From Deinococcus sp. (GTDB lineage: Bacteria > Deinococcota > Deinococci > Deinococcales > Deinococcaceae): DNA of 64,000 nt. A program made the translations under genes and the position numbers. Below are positions 49,701-56,548 of this stretch, piece after piece (position 1 is the first letter of the stretch; every line of letters begins with the position of its first letter). The notes beneath the pieces are model-generated. The model did not search any database. It saw nothing but the letters and a program-made list of their open reading frames with translations, and had not been told where the DNA came from. Where the stretch lies: the NCBI RefSeq assembly GCF_018260405.1, contig NZ_JAGLBG010000003.1, positions 21,194 through 85,193 on the forward strand. The letters are read 5' to 3'.

Positions 49701-50171
49701 AAGGTCCTTGAAGTAGGTTGCGCCCACGGTCGGGGTGGTGGCGGGCGTAGCACTGGGGGCAGCGTCGGTGTCCAGCGGCACGAAGCCCAGGTTGCTGATA
49801 GGCTGTCCCGAATGGTTGGTGACGTGGTAGGTCACGCGCACATACCACTGCCCGTTCATGTTCAGCGTGCCCGACGATACGTAGCTGAACGCCAGCGGCG
49901 CGTCAGTCATGCGGGTGGCCTGAGCACCAAGTTGGCCCGGCGTAATGACCGACGACACCAGTTTGCCCTGACCGTCACGCTTGAACTGGAGTTCGTAGGT
50001 GCGGCCCGCCGTGAGCACGGGTTTAGCAGGCTGGGCCGTGGTGCTGGGCGTGGTCGGCGCGTGAGCAGCCGGTGTTGGCGCGGGGGCGGCGCTGTGCTGG
50101 GCACACCCGGCCAGCAGCAGGGCAGTTAGGAGCGACCAGGTGAGCGGGGTCGTTTTCAGGCGGTTAGTCAT
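46755..50171 (-). CDS. Large DUF3616/Ig-like lipoprotein
   Basis: 1138 residues with a lipoprotein signal (LLLAGC near residue 22) and a Pro/Thr/Ala-rich linker. AAGGAAGG precedes the ATG. A first domain of about 60-270 is followed by a cadherin/Ig-like stretch (about 275-375). A DUF3616-like beta-propeller region (about 390-700) includes GGYMLVADDEFNTLNLYP and GYNIEGLAFKPG. A bacterial Ig-2 repeat lies at about 725-800, and a second propeller-like region reaches the end. It is probably an outer-surface protein. It is co-directional with the precursor peptide and divergent from the B2 fusion gene, so it may belong to the RiPP locus (for example as carrier or receptor), but this is only positional. 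Confidence 0.75.
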   Translation of the reverse strand: MTNRLKTTPLTWSLLTALLLAGCAQHSAAPAPTPAAHAPTTPSTTAQPAKPVLTAGRTYELQFKRDGQGKLVSSVITPGQLGAQATRMTDAPLAFSYVSSGTLNMNGQWYVRVTYHVTNHSGQPISNLGFVPLDTDAAPSATPATTPTVGATYFKDLKHFDGSDASGQAASLVAIQARDASGAVDSAATPYVPINTSGLGVNLPTGLVLGTGGLSGSGWQTGSTLAPGASSDVTFATQMPAVSGTTDPFFYTVVFTAVSNIDVPVAIAPQAGANPNVKLPASGPAYVTGTIGDPTDPASVQGLNFTVAASDTDAAGLNVTATSSDSSVATVSLSGSGANRTLKIAPQKAGYADITVTVADGTRASASYTVKYAASQAAGATASTRFFSNESNASSAQDLGGYMLVADDEFNTLNLYPTTTSSAPLAKFDFTSSLNLTDTANPEIDLEASARLGNRIFWLGSESNSKKGAVRTNRNRVFATDVSGSGAATTLSYVGRYDRLREDLLAWDHANGAALGLNTSAAPGVIPELDGVGYNIEGLAFKPGTTTAYISFRAPLETTSSRNLALIVPVTNFVDLVTGAASSATFDPPIQLDLGGRAIRELKCNGQGCLILAGPATSGSNFALYSWSGKAGDAPHLRNDLQSLATSMDGSLESIVNMPAVNPDSEALTGQTLQLLTDNGDSVFYGDGIVAKDLVGPAQDWQKFRAETVTVGALPAQSCTVSNLTITPASPTLTVGSTQTFTASYTTTPSNCTVSVTWSSSNSSVLSLTSAGQATAVAAGSATITAGVTPGSGAPVSATTTATVNAPTSPVTSLPNVSVYRVGDGGAALANTGNAVFVETYNGNDGSLVSSVALPTAASGSNKPLIASGTATSEGLLSRSADGHFLVLTGYGTTAPYSASLSGTKSSAVPRTIGRIDAQGNVDTTTSLTDAVSGNNPRSVASANGSSFYIAGGAGGVNYAPLGATTSTNILATPANLRQLNIYGGQLYASSSVTGTKGVLSIGSGLPSTPGQTAARLPGLSDTLSADSYSYYLADLDGTPGLDTLYVADGTAANGLEKFSLQSGSWVTSGAASGKYVGLTGAQQGNSVTLFATNAAGTQLVKLTDASGYLGSLSGAPTVLTTAKTNTALRGVALAPTP

Positions 50172-50185
50172 TTTCGGCCTTCCTT

Positions 50186-50226
50186 GGTCAAGTGGCTGAG
50201 TTCAAGCAGTTGAGGTCAAGTGGCTG
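50186..50226. repeat. Direct repeat upstream of the lipoprotein gene
   Basis: GGTCAAGTGGCTG occurs at 50186-50198 and 50214-50226, 28 bases apart. A shorter related word (GTTCAAGCAGTTG) lies between them. The copies are 15-55 bases upstream of the lipoprotein start. They may be regulator half-sites or a small duplication. Confidence 0.5.
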
Positions 50227-50297
50227 GCGTTAGGCCAGCCGGAGTCTGACTTTCCTCTTACTAGGGGTTGAAAGTAGGCTACGGGTGTCAGGGCAAG

Positions 50298-50314
50298 GTC
50301 TGGTCTCACCAGAC
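50298..50314. promoter_or_regulatory. Perfect short inverted repeat in the divergent region
   Basis: GTCTGGT-CTC-ACCAGAC has 7-base arms and a 3-base centre. It lies midway between the divergent lipoprotein and B2-fusion genes, where an operator for both would be expected. No cognate regulator is identified in the locus. Confidence 0.4.
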
Positions 50315-50384
50315 ATCGGCACCTGTGCGCTGGCTTGTGGTCCTCAGCCCCTTCCGGGGGACTGTGCGCCTGACAGAACTTCAA

Positions 50385-50390
50385 TAGATT
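50385..50390 (+). promoter_or_regulatory. -10 box for a leaderless B2-fusion mRNA
   Basis: TAGATT ends six bases before the ATG at 50397. It has the same hexamer and spacing as the promoter at 44454-44459. The -35 region is weak. GGTGGG between box and ATG could instead act as a ribosome binding site. Confidence 0.5.
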
Positions 50391-50396
50391 GGTGGG

Positions 50397-51731
50397 ATGC
50401 CTACTCAGGACCGCAGTCAAACCCTCGTGCGTGTATTGACCTCACCCGGCACCCTTCAGCCCACCGACCTGAGCGCTGTCCTGGGCGCCGGACTGGGTGG
50501 AGCTGTCCGTGCCCAGTTGCCTGAAGACCACCTGCTGCGGGGGCCACTGCGCCAGCAGGCGCTGGATCTGTCGCTGCGCCACGCGCATATTCGCGCCGAA
50601 CTGCGCCCGTTGCTGGCCGCGTGGGCCGCTGAGGGCATAGAAGCGCTGCTGTTCAAGGGCTTTGCCCTCGCCGAATTTGAGTACGCCACGCCGGGAGAAC
50701 GTTTTTATGGTGACGTGGACCTCCTTTTGCCTGAAGACTTGGCCACTGTCATGCGGGCCGCGCACATCGCCCTGGCGCACGGCTGGCGCAGCGACGGCCA
50801 GCACGCCGACCCGGAGCTGTGGACCCACGAAACCATGCACCTGTACAGCCCAGACAGGAATGTGCGCCTCGACGTTCACCGCTGGGTCATCGCGGAAAAT
50901 ACCGGCGCGGGAGCCGCACGCCTGCGGGCGCTCACGCACGGCTTCCGCGCCAGGGCGCGGCGCTGTGACTGGCAGGGACTGCCCGTGTGGCTTCCCGATC
51001 CCCGCGACGCTGCCGTGCTGAATATCGCCCTGGCCCGCAGCTGGGGCGGCGACACGGGCGGCGTGAAACCCGCCGATTACCTCGATCTGCACCTGCTGGC
51101 GTGTAACCATGCCCTAAGTGCCGACACCCTGCGCCAGCACGCTGAGCAGCTGGGCGGCGCGGCCACCTGGGCAGCTTTTACGCAAATCTGCGACCCGGCC
51201 CGGCAGCGGCTGGTGCTGGATATCCAGCAGACCCGGCCCATCATTCACGCGGCCCTGGCGGCAGACGGCCTGAACGCGCGGCGGGGACTCTGGCAAAGCC
51301 GCGCCCTGGTGCTGAGGCGGGTTATTCATCATCTGCCGGGGGCGCTGCTGGACGTTGCAGCGGCCTGGTGGGCGCTTCGCCGCAGCGGCGATCCGCGCAG
51401 GCCGCTGGCCCGCTGGACCCCACTGGCCCCGCCGCACCGCCTCGACGCCCGGTCGGTCGATGACCGCGTCGTGGCGGTGTCATGGTGGACCCGGCTCTTT
51501 TATCCCAGGCAGCGCCGCCTGGGCGTCTGTGTGCCGCGTGCCTACGCCACGTACCGTTCGCTGCGCCGCGCCGGACATCCCGCTGTTTTTGTCAGTGGGG
51601 TGACGCGGGCAGGCGGCGGTATCACCGGGCACGCCTGGGTCGAGGATGACCAGGGCAATCTGGAAAAGTACAACGAACCTGAAAACCGTCAGCGCTTCAA
51701 GGCGGTCTTCACCTTTCCCCCAAGCGCCTGA
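50397..51731 (+). CDS. Nucleotidyltransferase fused to lasso B2-type leader peptidase
   Basis: One uninterrupted 444-residue frame with two domains. Residues about 50-300 form a nucleotidyltransferase of the NTP_transf_5 type: ALLFKGFALAEF at 83-94, and the metal motif YGDVDLL with Gly-Asp-x-Asp at 105-108. Residues about 355-444 form a transglutaminase-like B2 domain with the catalytic Cys in LGVCVPRAYATY (Cys 378) and His in TGHAWVEDD (His 412). In lasso pathways B2 removes the leader, guided by B1. Separate nucleotidyltransferases occur as tailoring enzymes in some lasso clusters; the fusion suggests modification and cleavage are linked. The B1 partner is encoded at 52926. Confidence 0.8.
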   Translation: MPTQDRSQTLVRVLTSPGTLQPTDLSAVLGAGLGGAVRAQLPEDHLLRGPLRQQALDLSLRHAHIRAELRPLLAAWAAEGIEALLFKGFALAEFEYATPGERFYGDVDLLLPEDLATVMRAAHIALAHGWRSDGQHADPELWTHETMHLYSPDRNVRLDVHRWVIAENTGAGAARLRALTHGFRARARRCDWQGLPVWLPDPRDAAVLNIALARSWGGDTGGVKPADYLDLHLLACNHALSADTLRQHAEQLGGAATWAAFTQICDPARQRLVLDIQQTRPIIHAALAADGLNARRGLWQSRALVLRRVIHHLPGALLDVAAAWWALRRSGDPRRPLARWTPLAPPHRLDARSVDDRVVAVSWWTRLFYPRQRRLGVCVPRAYATYRSLRRAGHPAVFVSGVTRAGGGITGHAWVEDDQGNLEKYNEPENRQRFKAVFTFPPSA

Positions 51732-52020
51732 TACAGCCTTGAACTAAGGTAACTACTCAGCACGATGAACACGGCGAAAAACTGCCTCCAGTTAAATTTT
51801 TACCGAAATCCAGGCTAAGAATATGTCGGGAACATCGCCCTCCCAGGACACCGCCTATAAACTTACTGCGATTTACTATCTAATTCCCCCAATTTACGCG
51901 CTGAGCAGTTACGAACTAAGAGCATTTTCAAAAAGATGCTGCTCTTTTGACCATCTTTTTGCCGAGTGGAAGACGCCGTTTCTTTCCTGCTCGCTCTGGG
52001 GCGCAACCCAGCCGCTCCGA
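51732..52020. other. Convergent intergenic region with the second dispersed repeat
   Basis: 289 bases between the converging B2-fusion and kinase-like genes. It holds one repeat copy at 51917-51970. No convincing gene is present. A 69-codon rightward frame from 51823 has no ribosome binding site and reads through the repeat. Confidence 0.5.
51917..51970 (+). repeat. Dispersed hairpin repeat, copy 2
   Basis: It matches 25211-25265. Here CAAAAAGATG and CATCTTTTTG form a perfect 10-bp stem around 13 bases, and an alternative AGAGCA/TGCTCT stem also remains possible. Changes between the copies leave the stems largely paired, which argues for a structured element such as a small non-coding repeat or MITE-like sequence. 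Confidence 0.75.
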
Positions 52021-52929
52021 TCAGCTCTCTAGCAGCTCCTGAACGGCGCCAAGTACAGTCTGGCGGGTAACAGTCTGCGCCCGCAGCAGCGGCAACAAAC
52101 GGCCCACACCGTGTTGCGCCGCGTCGCGGGCTGGGCGGGTCAGGGGATAGCCCGTGGTTTCCCACAGCAGTTTGACCCGCCCGGCGTTGTTCATCACGTT
52201 GCCGTCACCTAGGGCCAGAATCTCTATCAGTTGGGCGGCCCCGGCGTCCGGCGTCAAGGGCACAAGCAGTTTCCCCTTGATATCGCGCTGCGCCAGTGCC
52301 TGAGCGCGCAGCTGTGGCGCGAAGGTGTCCACGCTGTCATCGAAGGCACGCAGCCAGCGGTCCAGACCCCGCACCTCGCCACTGGCGGCGTGCCAGAAAG
52401 CCCGGTCCTCGCAGATGACCCGCAAGCCCAGCCCGAGCAGACGCAGGGTCGCTGTACTCTTGCCTGCGCCGCTGACCCCGGTAATAGCCACGGCCTTTTC
52501 CCCACGAGCGACCACGGCGGCGTGCAGGGGCAGCCAGCCCCCAGCCCGCTGAACCTCGGTCAGCGCGAGCGCCCACGCCGCCGCTGAGGCCCCGCCTTTG
52601 CCCACAAGCAGCCGCGAACTGTGCTGGCCCACCTCGGTATAAAGGTCATCAAGCCATAGCCGCGACTCGTTCCAGGCCGCCTCTACACGAGAGTCCATCA
52701 GGGTCAGCGAAGCGCAAGAGGCTCCGGCAGGCAGCGGCGGGACGCCTCCGCGCAACTCGATAGAGCGTCTGCCTGAGTGGAGGCCAACTGCCGCCTGTGC
52801 TGAAGGCGCTAGCGACTCTGAACCTTGCGAGTGCAACACCGGATTTTCCCACAGCGCACGCAGCTCACTGTCTTGCGCTGGCGTCAATTCGCTCTGAACC
52901 TGCGCGTCGAGGCTATTCCAGCTGTTCAA
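52021..52929 (-). CDS. HPr-kinase-like protein of the RiPP locus
   Basis: 302 residues from a TTG that overlaps the PqqD gene stop (TTGA). The P-loop AITGVSGAGKSTATLRLLG lies at about 148-166, preceded by LPLHAAVVARGEKAV with the His typical of HprK-like kinases. The acidic pair after the P-loop reads ICEDRAF rather than SDD. The N-terminal 130 residues are variable. HprK-like kinases in lasso clusters (the paeninodin type) phosphorylate a hydroxyl residue at the peptide C terminus. The precursor at 46553 ends in Thr-Ile-Thr-Tyr, so this is a plausible substrate. Confidence 0.78.
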   Translation of the reverse strand: MNSWNSLDAQVQSELTPAQDSELRALWENPVLHSQGSESLAPSAQAAVGLHSGRRSIELRGGVPPLPAGASCASLTLMDSRVEAAWNESRLWLDDLYTEVGQHSSRLLVGKGGASAAAWALALTEVQRAGGWLPLHAAVVARGEKAVAITGVSGAGKSTATLRLLGLGLRVICEDRAFWHAASGEVRGLDRWLRAFDDSVDTFAPQLRAQALAQRDIKGKLLVPLTPDAGAAQLIEILALGDGNVMNNAGRVKLLWETTGYPLTRPARDAAQHGVGRLLPLLRAQTVTRQTVLGAVQELLES

Positions 52930-53219
52930 ACGCAGTTCACCAGATCGCGGGTTCTGAGCTGCTCTAGCACGACTTCGGCGTCACTCCGGGCCTGGGAAGG
53001 CGTCAGGCCATAAGTGTGCTCCAGGCTGTGGCTCAGGCTGTCCAGCGTGGCAGGCAGCTGCTGCCAGATGAGTTTACCGGCGGCGTTGAGGCTGAACATT
53101 TCACTGCGTTCGGGATGCATCAGCACTAGTTCGTCGCCCAGGTCGGTGATGAGAACGGCGGAGTTGGCTTGCCACATACCCTTAAGGCTATCAGGCACAG
53201 GGAGGCGGGGACGGGGCAA
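52926..53219 (-). CDS. PqqD-family RiPP recognition protein (lasso B1-like)
   Basis: Up to 97 residues. It is a small PqqD-fold RiPP recognition element with VLITDLGDELVLMHPERSEM near residue 22, then FSLNAAGKLIWQQL, and a helical C terminus with QARSDAEVVLEQLRTR. B1 proteins bind the Tyr-Pro-Gly leader motif and hand the precursor to B2. The start is uncertain: TTG at 53219 gives the longest form, GTG at 53198 or ATG at 53177 are alternatives, and none has a good ribosome binding site. It is coupled to the kinase-like gene. Confidence 0.8.
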   Translation of the reverse strand: MPRPRLPVPDSLKGMWQANSAVLITDLGDELVLMHPERSEMFSLNAAGKLIWQQLPATLDSLSHSLEHTYGLTPSQARSDAEVVLEQLRTRDLVNCV

Positions 53220-53698
53220 ACTTCATGAGCTTTTAAGCCATGCACGTCTGTAATGAGCGGGGGAAGCTAAACAAGTTCCCAGAACTGCTATTTGACGTTC
53301 TGGCGACAAGATAGCTGGGGCGAGTCGAAGACAGTAGTTCGGAACCTTTTCACCGCTACAAAACTGTGAAGCTAAATTAACTCGTCTGGGACGCCATTCG
53401 CGTTATCCCCCCCCGCTCCGCGCCTTGCGAGTCCTAACCTCTCGCGGTGCGAGCTGTACCAGTCCCCTGCAAGGGTAGACGGGCTGAAACCTCGTGTGTA
53501 TAGGCACTGTCTTGGTTTATGGGCACTGTCTTGGCAGAAACACAGAAGGTTCCGGACTACTGCTGCAAAAGGCGTGTCTAAAGGTGGTGGCTTCAAGCCT
53601 GCGTTCAGAGGGTGAAGGGAAGACCCTGTGCCAAGTAGTTGCAAGACGCACTGCCTTTGTGCTTAAAATCGGACATCGAAAATCTTAACAGGAGAAAG
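53220..53698. other. Non-coding region before the second LIV operon
   Basis: 479 bases without a convincing gene. It holds a 13-base direct repeat GGCACTGTCTTGG at 53503-53515 and 53522-53534 (19-base period). Near 53671 there is an AT-rich TTAAAAT that could be a -10 element for the transporter operon. Confidence 0.45.
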
Positions 53699-53728
53699 AT
53701 GCATCTGGCATTCCTCATTAGCCTATGA
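53699..53728 (+). CDS. Nine-codon leader ORF before livG
   Basis: AACAGGAGAAAG places a good ribosome binding site in front of ATG at 53699. The frame encodes MHLAFLISL and stops at a TGA that overlaps the livG start codon (ATGA). livG itself has no other ribosome binding site, so ribosomes finishing the leader would restart on livG. The peptide is rich in Leu, Ile, Phe and Ala, the kind of residues a LIV transporter may import. A sensing role by stalling is possible but unproven. Confidence 0.6.
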   Translation: MHLAFLISL

Positions 53729-54495
53729 CCATAGCGACCACCCGAACAACGGCGCTCCAGACGGTCAAGCTCGTCAAGGAGTTTCACGGCTTTCGCGCCA
53801 CCAACGATGTCACGCTCGACATCATGGAGGGCGAGATTCACGCCATCATCGGCCCCAACGGAGCGGGCAAGACTACCCTCTTCAACTTGCTCTCGGGCTT
53901 TCTCAAACCCACCAGCGGCGAGGTGCGCCTCTTCGGAGAGCGCATCGAGACACTGCAACCCTTTCAGATTGTGCGGCGCGGGCTGTCGCGCTCCTTCCAG
54001 ATCAGCAGCGTCTTTCCAACCATGACCGTCCGCGAGAACGTGTTGGTGGCGCTGCAAAGTCCCTCCGGGCTGCCCTTTCAGTTCTGGACGCCGCTGCACA
54101 AACTCGAAGCCCTCGGGCCGCAGGCCGACGCGATTCTGGCCGATGTGGGGCTGGCCGACTCGTACTCGCGCCTGGCCGCCGACCTTTCGCACGGCGAAAA
54201 GCGCCAGCTAGAAATCGGCATTTCGCTGACCCAGAACCCCAAGGTGCTGCTGCTCGATGAACCGACTTCCGGCATGGGTTCCGAAGGGATCGCCCGCGTG
54301 ATTGAACTGGTGCGGCAGGTCGCCCGGGGACGCACGGTCGTCCTGGTCGAACATAATATGAGCGTGGTGTCGGAACTGACCGACCGGATCACGGTCTTGC
54401 AGTACGGCGCCGTGATCGCCAGCGGCAAGTACGACGACGTGCGGCGCGACCCACAGGTCATCGAAGCCTACCTGGGCGACGAGGCCCACGCATGA
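53725..54495 (+). CDS. livG: LIV-type ABC transporter ATPase (LivG), second system
   Basis: 256 residues with Walker A GPNGAGKTTLFNLLSG near 43, the signature DLSHGEKRQLEIG, Walker B VLLLDEPTSGMG and the switch His in VLVEHNMS. SRSFQISSVFPTMTVRENVL is typical LivG sequence. It opens a five-gene operon in the order ATPase-ATPase-binding protein-permease-permease, different from the operon at 12.7 kb. Its ATG overlaps the stop of the leader ORF. Confidence 0.9.
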   Translation: MTIATTRTTALQTVKLVKEFHGFRATNDVTLDIMEGEIHAIIGPNGAGKTTLFNLLSGFLKPTSGEVRLFGERIETLQPFQIVRRGLSRSFQISSVFPTMTVRENVLVALQSPSGLPFQFWTPLHKLEALGPQADAILADVGLADSYSRLAADLSHGEKRQLEIGISLTQNPKVLLLDEPTSGMGSEGIARVIELVRQVARGRTVVLVEHNMSVVSELTDRITVLQYGAVIASGKYDDVRRDPQVIEAYLGDEAHA

Positions 54496-55211
54496 CCGCC
54501 GTGTCTCCCCCTGTCCAGCCGCTGCTTGAAGTGCGCGATCTCAATGCCTTTTATGGGCAGAGTCATGTGCTGCACGGCATCAACCTGCACGTCAACCCCG
54601 GCGAAATCGTTAGCCTGATCGGGCGCAACGGCGCAGGCAAGTCGACCACCCTCAAGAGCATCATGGGCGTGCTGCGCAGCCGCACCGGAAGCCTCAAATT
54701 TAACGGCCAGGACATCCTGAAGATGCCTAGCAACCGCATCGCGGCGCGGGGCCTGGCCTGGGTGCCTGAGGAACGTGCCATCATGAGTACCCTCAGCGTC
54801 AAGGAAAATCTGGAATTGCCCCCGGCCCGGCCCGGCGGCTGGACCATGGAGCGCGTCTACGAGGCGTTCCCCATTTTAAAGGCGCGGGGGCACCACCCCG
54901 GCAGCAAGCTCTCGGGCGGCGAGCAGCAGATGCTGGCGATGGTCCGGGTACTGCGCAGCGGTCCCAAACTGCTGCTGCTCGACGAACCCAGCGAGGGCCT
55001 CGCGCCGGTCATCGTGCAGCATATCGGTCAGATTATCGCCGAGCTGCAAAAGGAAGGTCTGGCCGTGCTGCTCGTCGAACAGAACCTCAAATTTGCCACC
55101 CGCCTCGCCGACCGGCATTACGTCTATGTCGACGGCCAGATCGTCGAAGAAGTCCAGCGCCATGAGGTCGAGGCCCGGCGTGAAGACCTCCTGAAGTATC
55201 TCAGCGTGTGA
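54492..55211 (+). CDS. livF: LIV-type ABC transporter ATPase (LivF), second system
   Basis: 239 residues, starting in the livG stop (ATGA). Walker A is LIGRNGAGKSTTLKS, the signature KLSGGEQQMLAMVRVL, Walker B LLLLDEPSEGLAP and the switch LLVEQNLKFA. Unlike the LivF at 16951, it has the standard switch motif. It works as a heterodimer with LivG to drive the permease encoded at 56549 and 57436. Confidence 0.9.
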   Translation: MTAVSPPVQPLLEVRDLNAFYGQSHVLHGINLHVNPGEIVSLIGRNGAGKSTTLKSIMGVLRSRTGSLKFNGQDILKMPSNRIAARGLAWVPEERAIMSTLSVKENLELPPARPGGWTMERVYEAFPILKARGHHPGSKLSGGEQQMLAMVRVLRSGPKLLLLDEPSEGLAPVIVQHIGQIIAELQKEGLAVLLVEQNLKFATRLADRHYVYVDGQIVEEVQRHEVEARREDLLKYLSV

Positions 55212-55275
55212 GGCGCCGCTCCGCACTCCCAATTTCACTGCCATTCCACTGCTGTTTCCTATGGAGGAACTGAAC

Positions 55276-56490
55276 ATGAAAAAAGTCAACCTGCTGCTCG
55301 CTACCCTTTCGCTTTGTGGCGCTACCCTCGCCGGAGCACAGTCCCTGAGCCTCGCCGACGACGGCGTCAAGCTCGGTGTGCTGACCGACATGTCGGGCGT
55401 GTACTCGGAAATGACCGGCCCCGGCAGCGTCAAGGCCGCCCAGATGGCCGCCGACGACTTCATGAAGTCCCACAAGGAATTTACAGGCAAGGTCAGCGTG
55501 GTCGGTGTGGACCACAACAACAAGGCCGACGTGGCCTCTAACAAGGCCGCCGAGATGATCGACCGCCAGCACGTTGATGTGCTGCTTGACATTCCGACCA
55601 GCAGCGCGGCGCTGGCGGCCTCTGAGGTCGGCAAGAATAAAAAGATTCCGGTCATCATCGTCAGTGGGGGCACCACCGCTCTGACCAACGAGAAGTGCAA
55701 CAAATACACCTTTCACTACGCCTACGACAACTACATGCTTGCCAACGGCACCGGCACCACCGTGACCAAAAAGGGCGGCAACAGCTGGTATATCATCTAT
55801 CCCAACTACGCCTTCGGTCAGGATCTTAACCGGCAGATGACGGCGGCCATCACCGAGAACGGCGGCAAGATCGTGGGCAGTGACGCCACTCCCTTTCCCA
55901 ACACGGACTTTTCCTCTTACCTGCTGAAGGTGCAGGCAGCCAAGCCCAAAATCTTCGGAACTATGCAGGCCGGAAACGACCTCGTGAACGTGGTCAAGCA
56001 GTACAACGAATTTGGTCTGAAAAAGCAGGGCATCGGCCTGAGCACCGGTCTGCTGGGTGAGCAAGAAATCTCCTCGCTAGGTCAGGACGCCTTTGCCGGA
56101 GCCATCGCTACGGTGCCGTGGTTCTGGAACCTGGATGCCCGCAGCCGCGTCTGGGCGCTGCAGTACAAGAAGCTGTACGGCAAGCTCCCCACCTACATGC
56201 AGGCCGGGGTCTACAGCGCTTCCATGACCTACCTGAACGCCGTATCACGCGCCAGGAGCGACAGCGGCGAAGCGGTGGTCAAGGCGCTTGAAGGCTACAA
56301 GTTTAGCGACTTCTTTGCCCGCAACGCCATGGTCCGCCCACAGGACCACCGCGTGATCCTCGACGTGTACACCGTGCAGGTCAAGCCCAAGTCGGCGGCC
56401 AAAGAAGAGCAGGACTACTTCCAGCGCCTCCAGACTATCCCAGCCGCCAAGGCTTTCACGCCTCTGACCGAGAGCAAGTGCAAGATGTAA
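55276..56490 (+). CDS. LIV-type ABC transporter substrate-binding protein, second system
   Basis: 404 residues from the ATG at 55276, with GGAGG ten bases upstream. The Sec signal peptide ends near AGAQS (about residue 22). The mature part starts VKLGVLTDMSGVYSEMTGPG, as in amide- and aromatic-type LIV binding proteins. Two cysteines (in NEKCNKY and at the C-terminal SKCKM) may form a disulphide. The ligand may be an amino acid, amide or short organic acid. Confidence 0.88.
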   Translation: MKKVNLLLATLSLCGATLAGAQSLSLADDGVKLGVLTDMSGVYSEMTGPGSVKAAQMAADDFMKSHKEFTGKVSVVGVDHNNKADVASNKAAEMIDRQHVDVLLDIPTSSAALAASEVGKNKKIPVIIVSGGTTALTNEKCNKYTFHYAYDNYMLANGTGTTVTKKGGNSWYIIYPNYAFGQDLNRQMTAAITENGGKIVGSDATPFPNTDFSSYLLKVQAAKPKIFGTMQAGNDLVNVVKQYNEFGLKKQGIGLSTGLLGEQEISSLGQDAFAGAIATVPWFWNLDARSRVWALQYKKLYGKLPTYMQAGVYSASMTYLNAVSRARSDSGEAVVKALEGYKFSDFFARNAMVRPQDHRVILDVYTVQVKPKSAAKEEQDYFQRLQTIPAAKAFTPLTESKCKM

Positions 56491-56548
56491 AAAGGGCCTT
56501 GGTGGCCTGGCCTCGCCGTATAGACCGGGCAGCTCCTTTTAAACTGAT

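Noticed and set aside
48150..50129. Long rightward frame of 659 codons opposite the lipoprotein gene
   Set aside because: Low-complexity Gly/Arg/Val sequence typical of an antisense shadow; the opposite strand has a lipoprotein signal, a ribosome binding site and known domains.
51823..52032. 69-codon rightward frame after the B2 fusion, considered as a second precursor
   Set aside because: It has no ribosome binding site and no YxxPxLxxxG leader motif, and it continues through the dispersed repeat into the kinase-like gene on the other strand.
46553..53219. A classical lasso peptide cluster
   Set aside because: No asparagine-synthetase-like cyclase is present and the only plausible precursor has no Asp or Glu, so the classical isopeptide ring is not supported.
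53494..53688. Small rightward frame before the second LIV operon
   Set aside because: It has no ribosome binding site and contains the 13-base direct repeat; it looks like chance.
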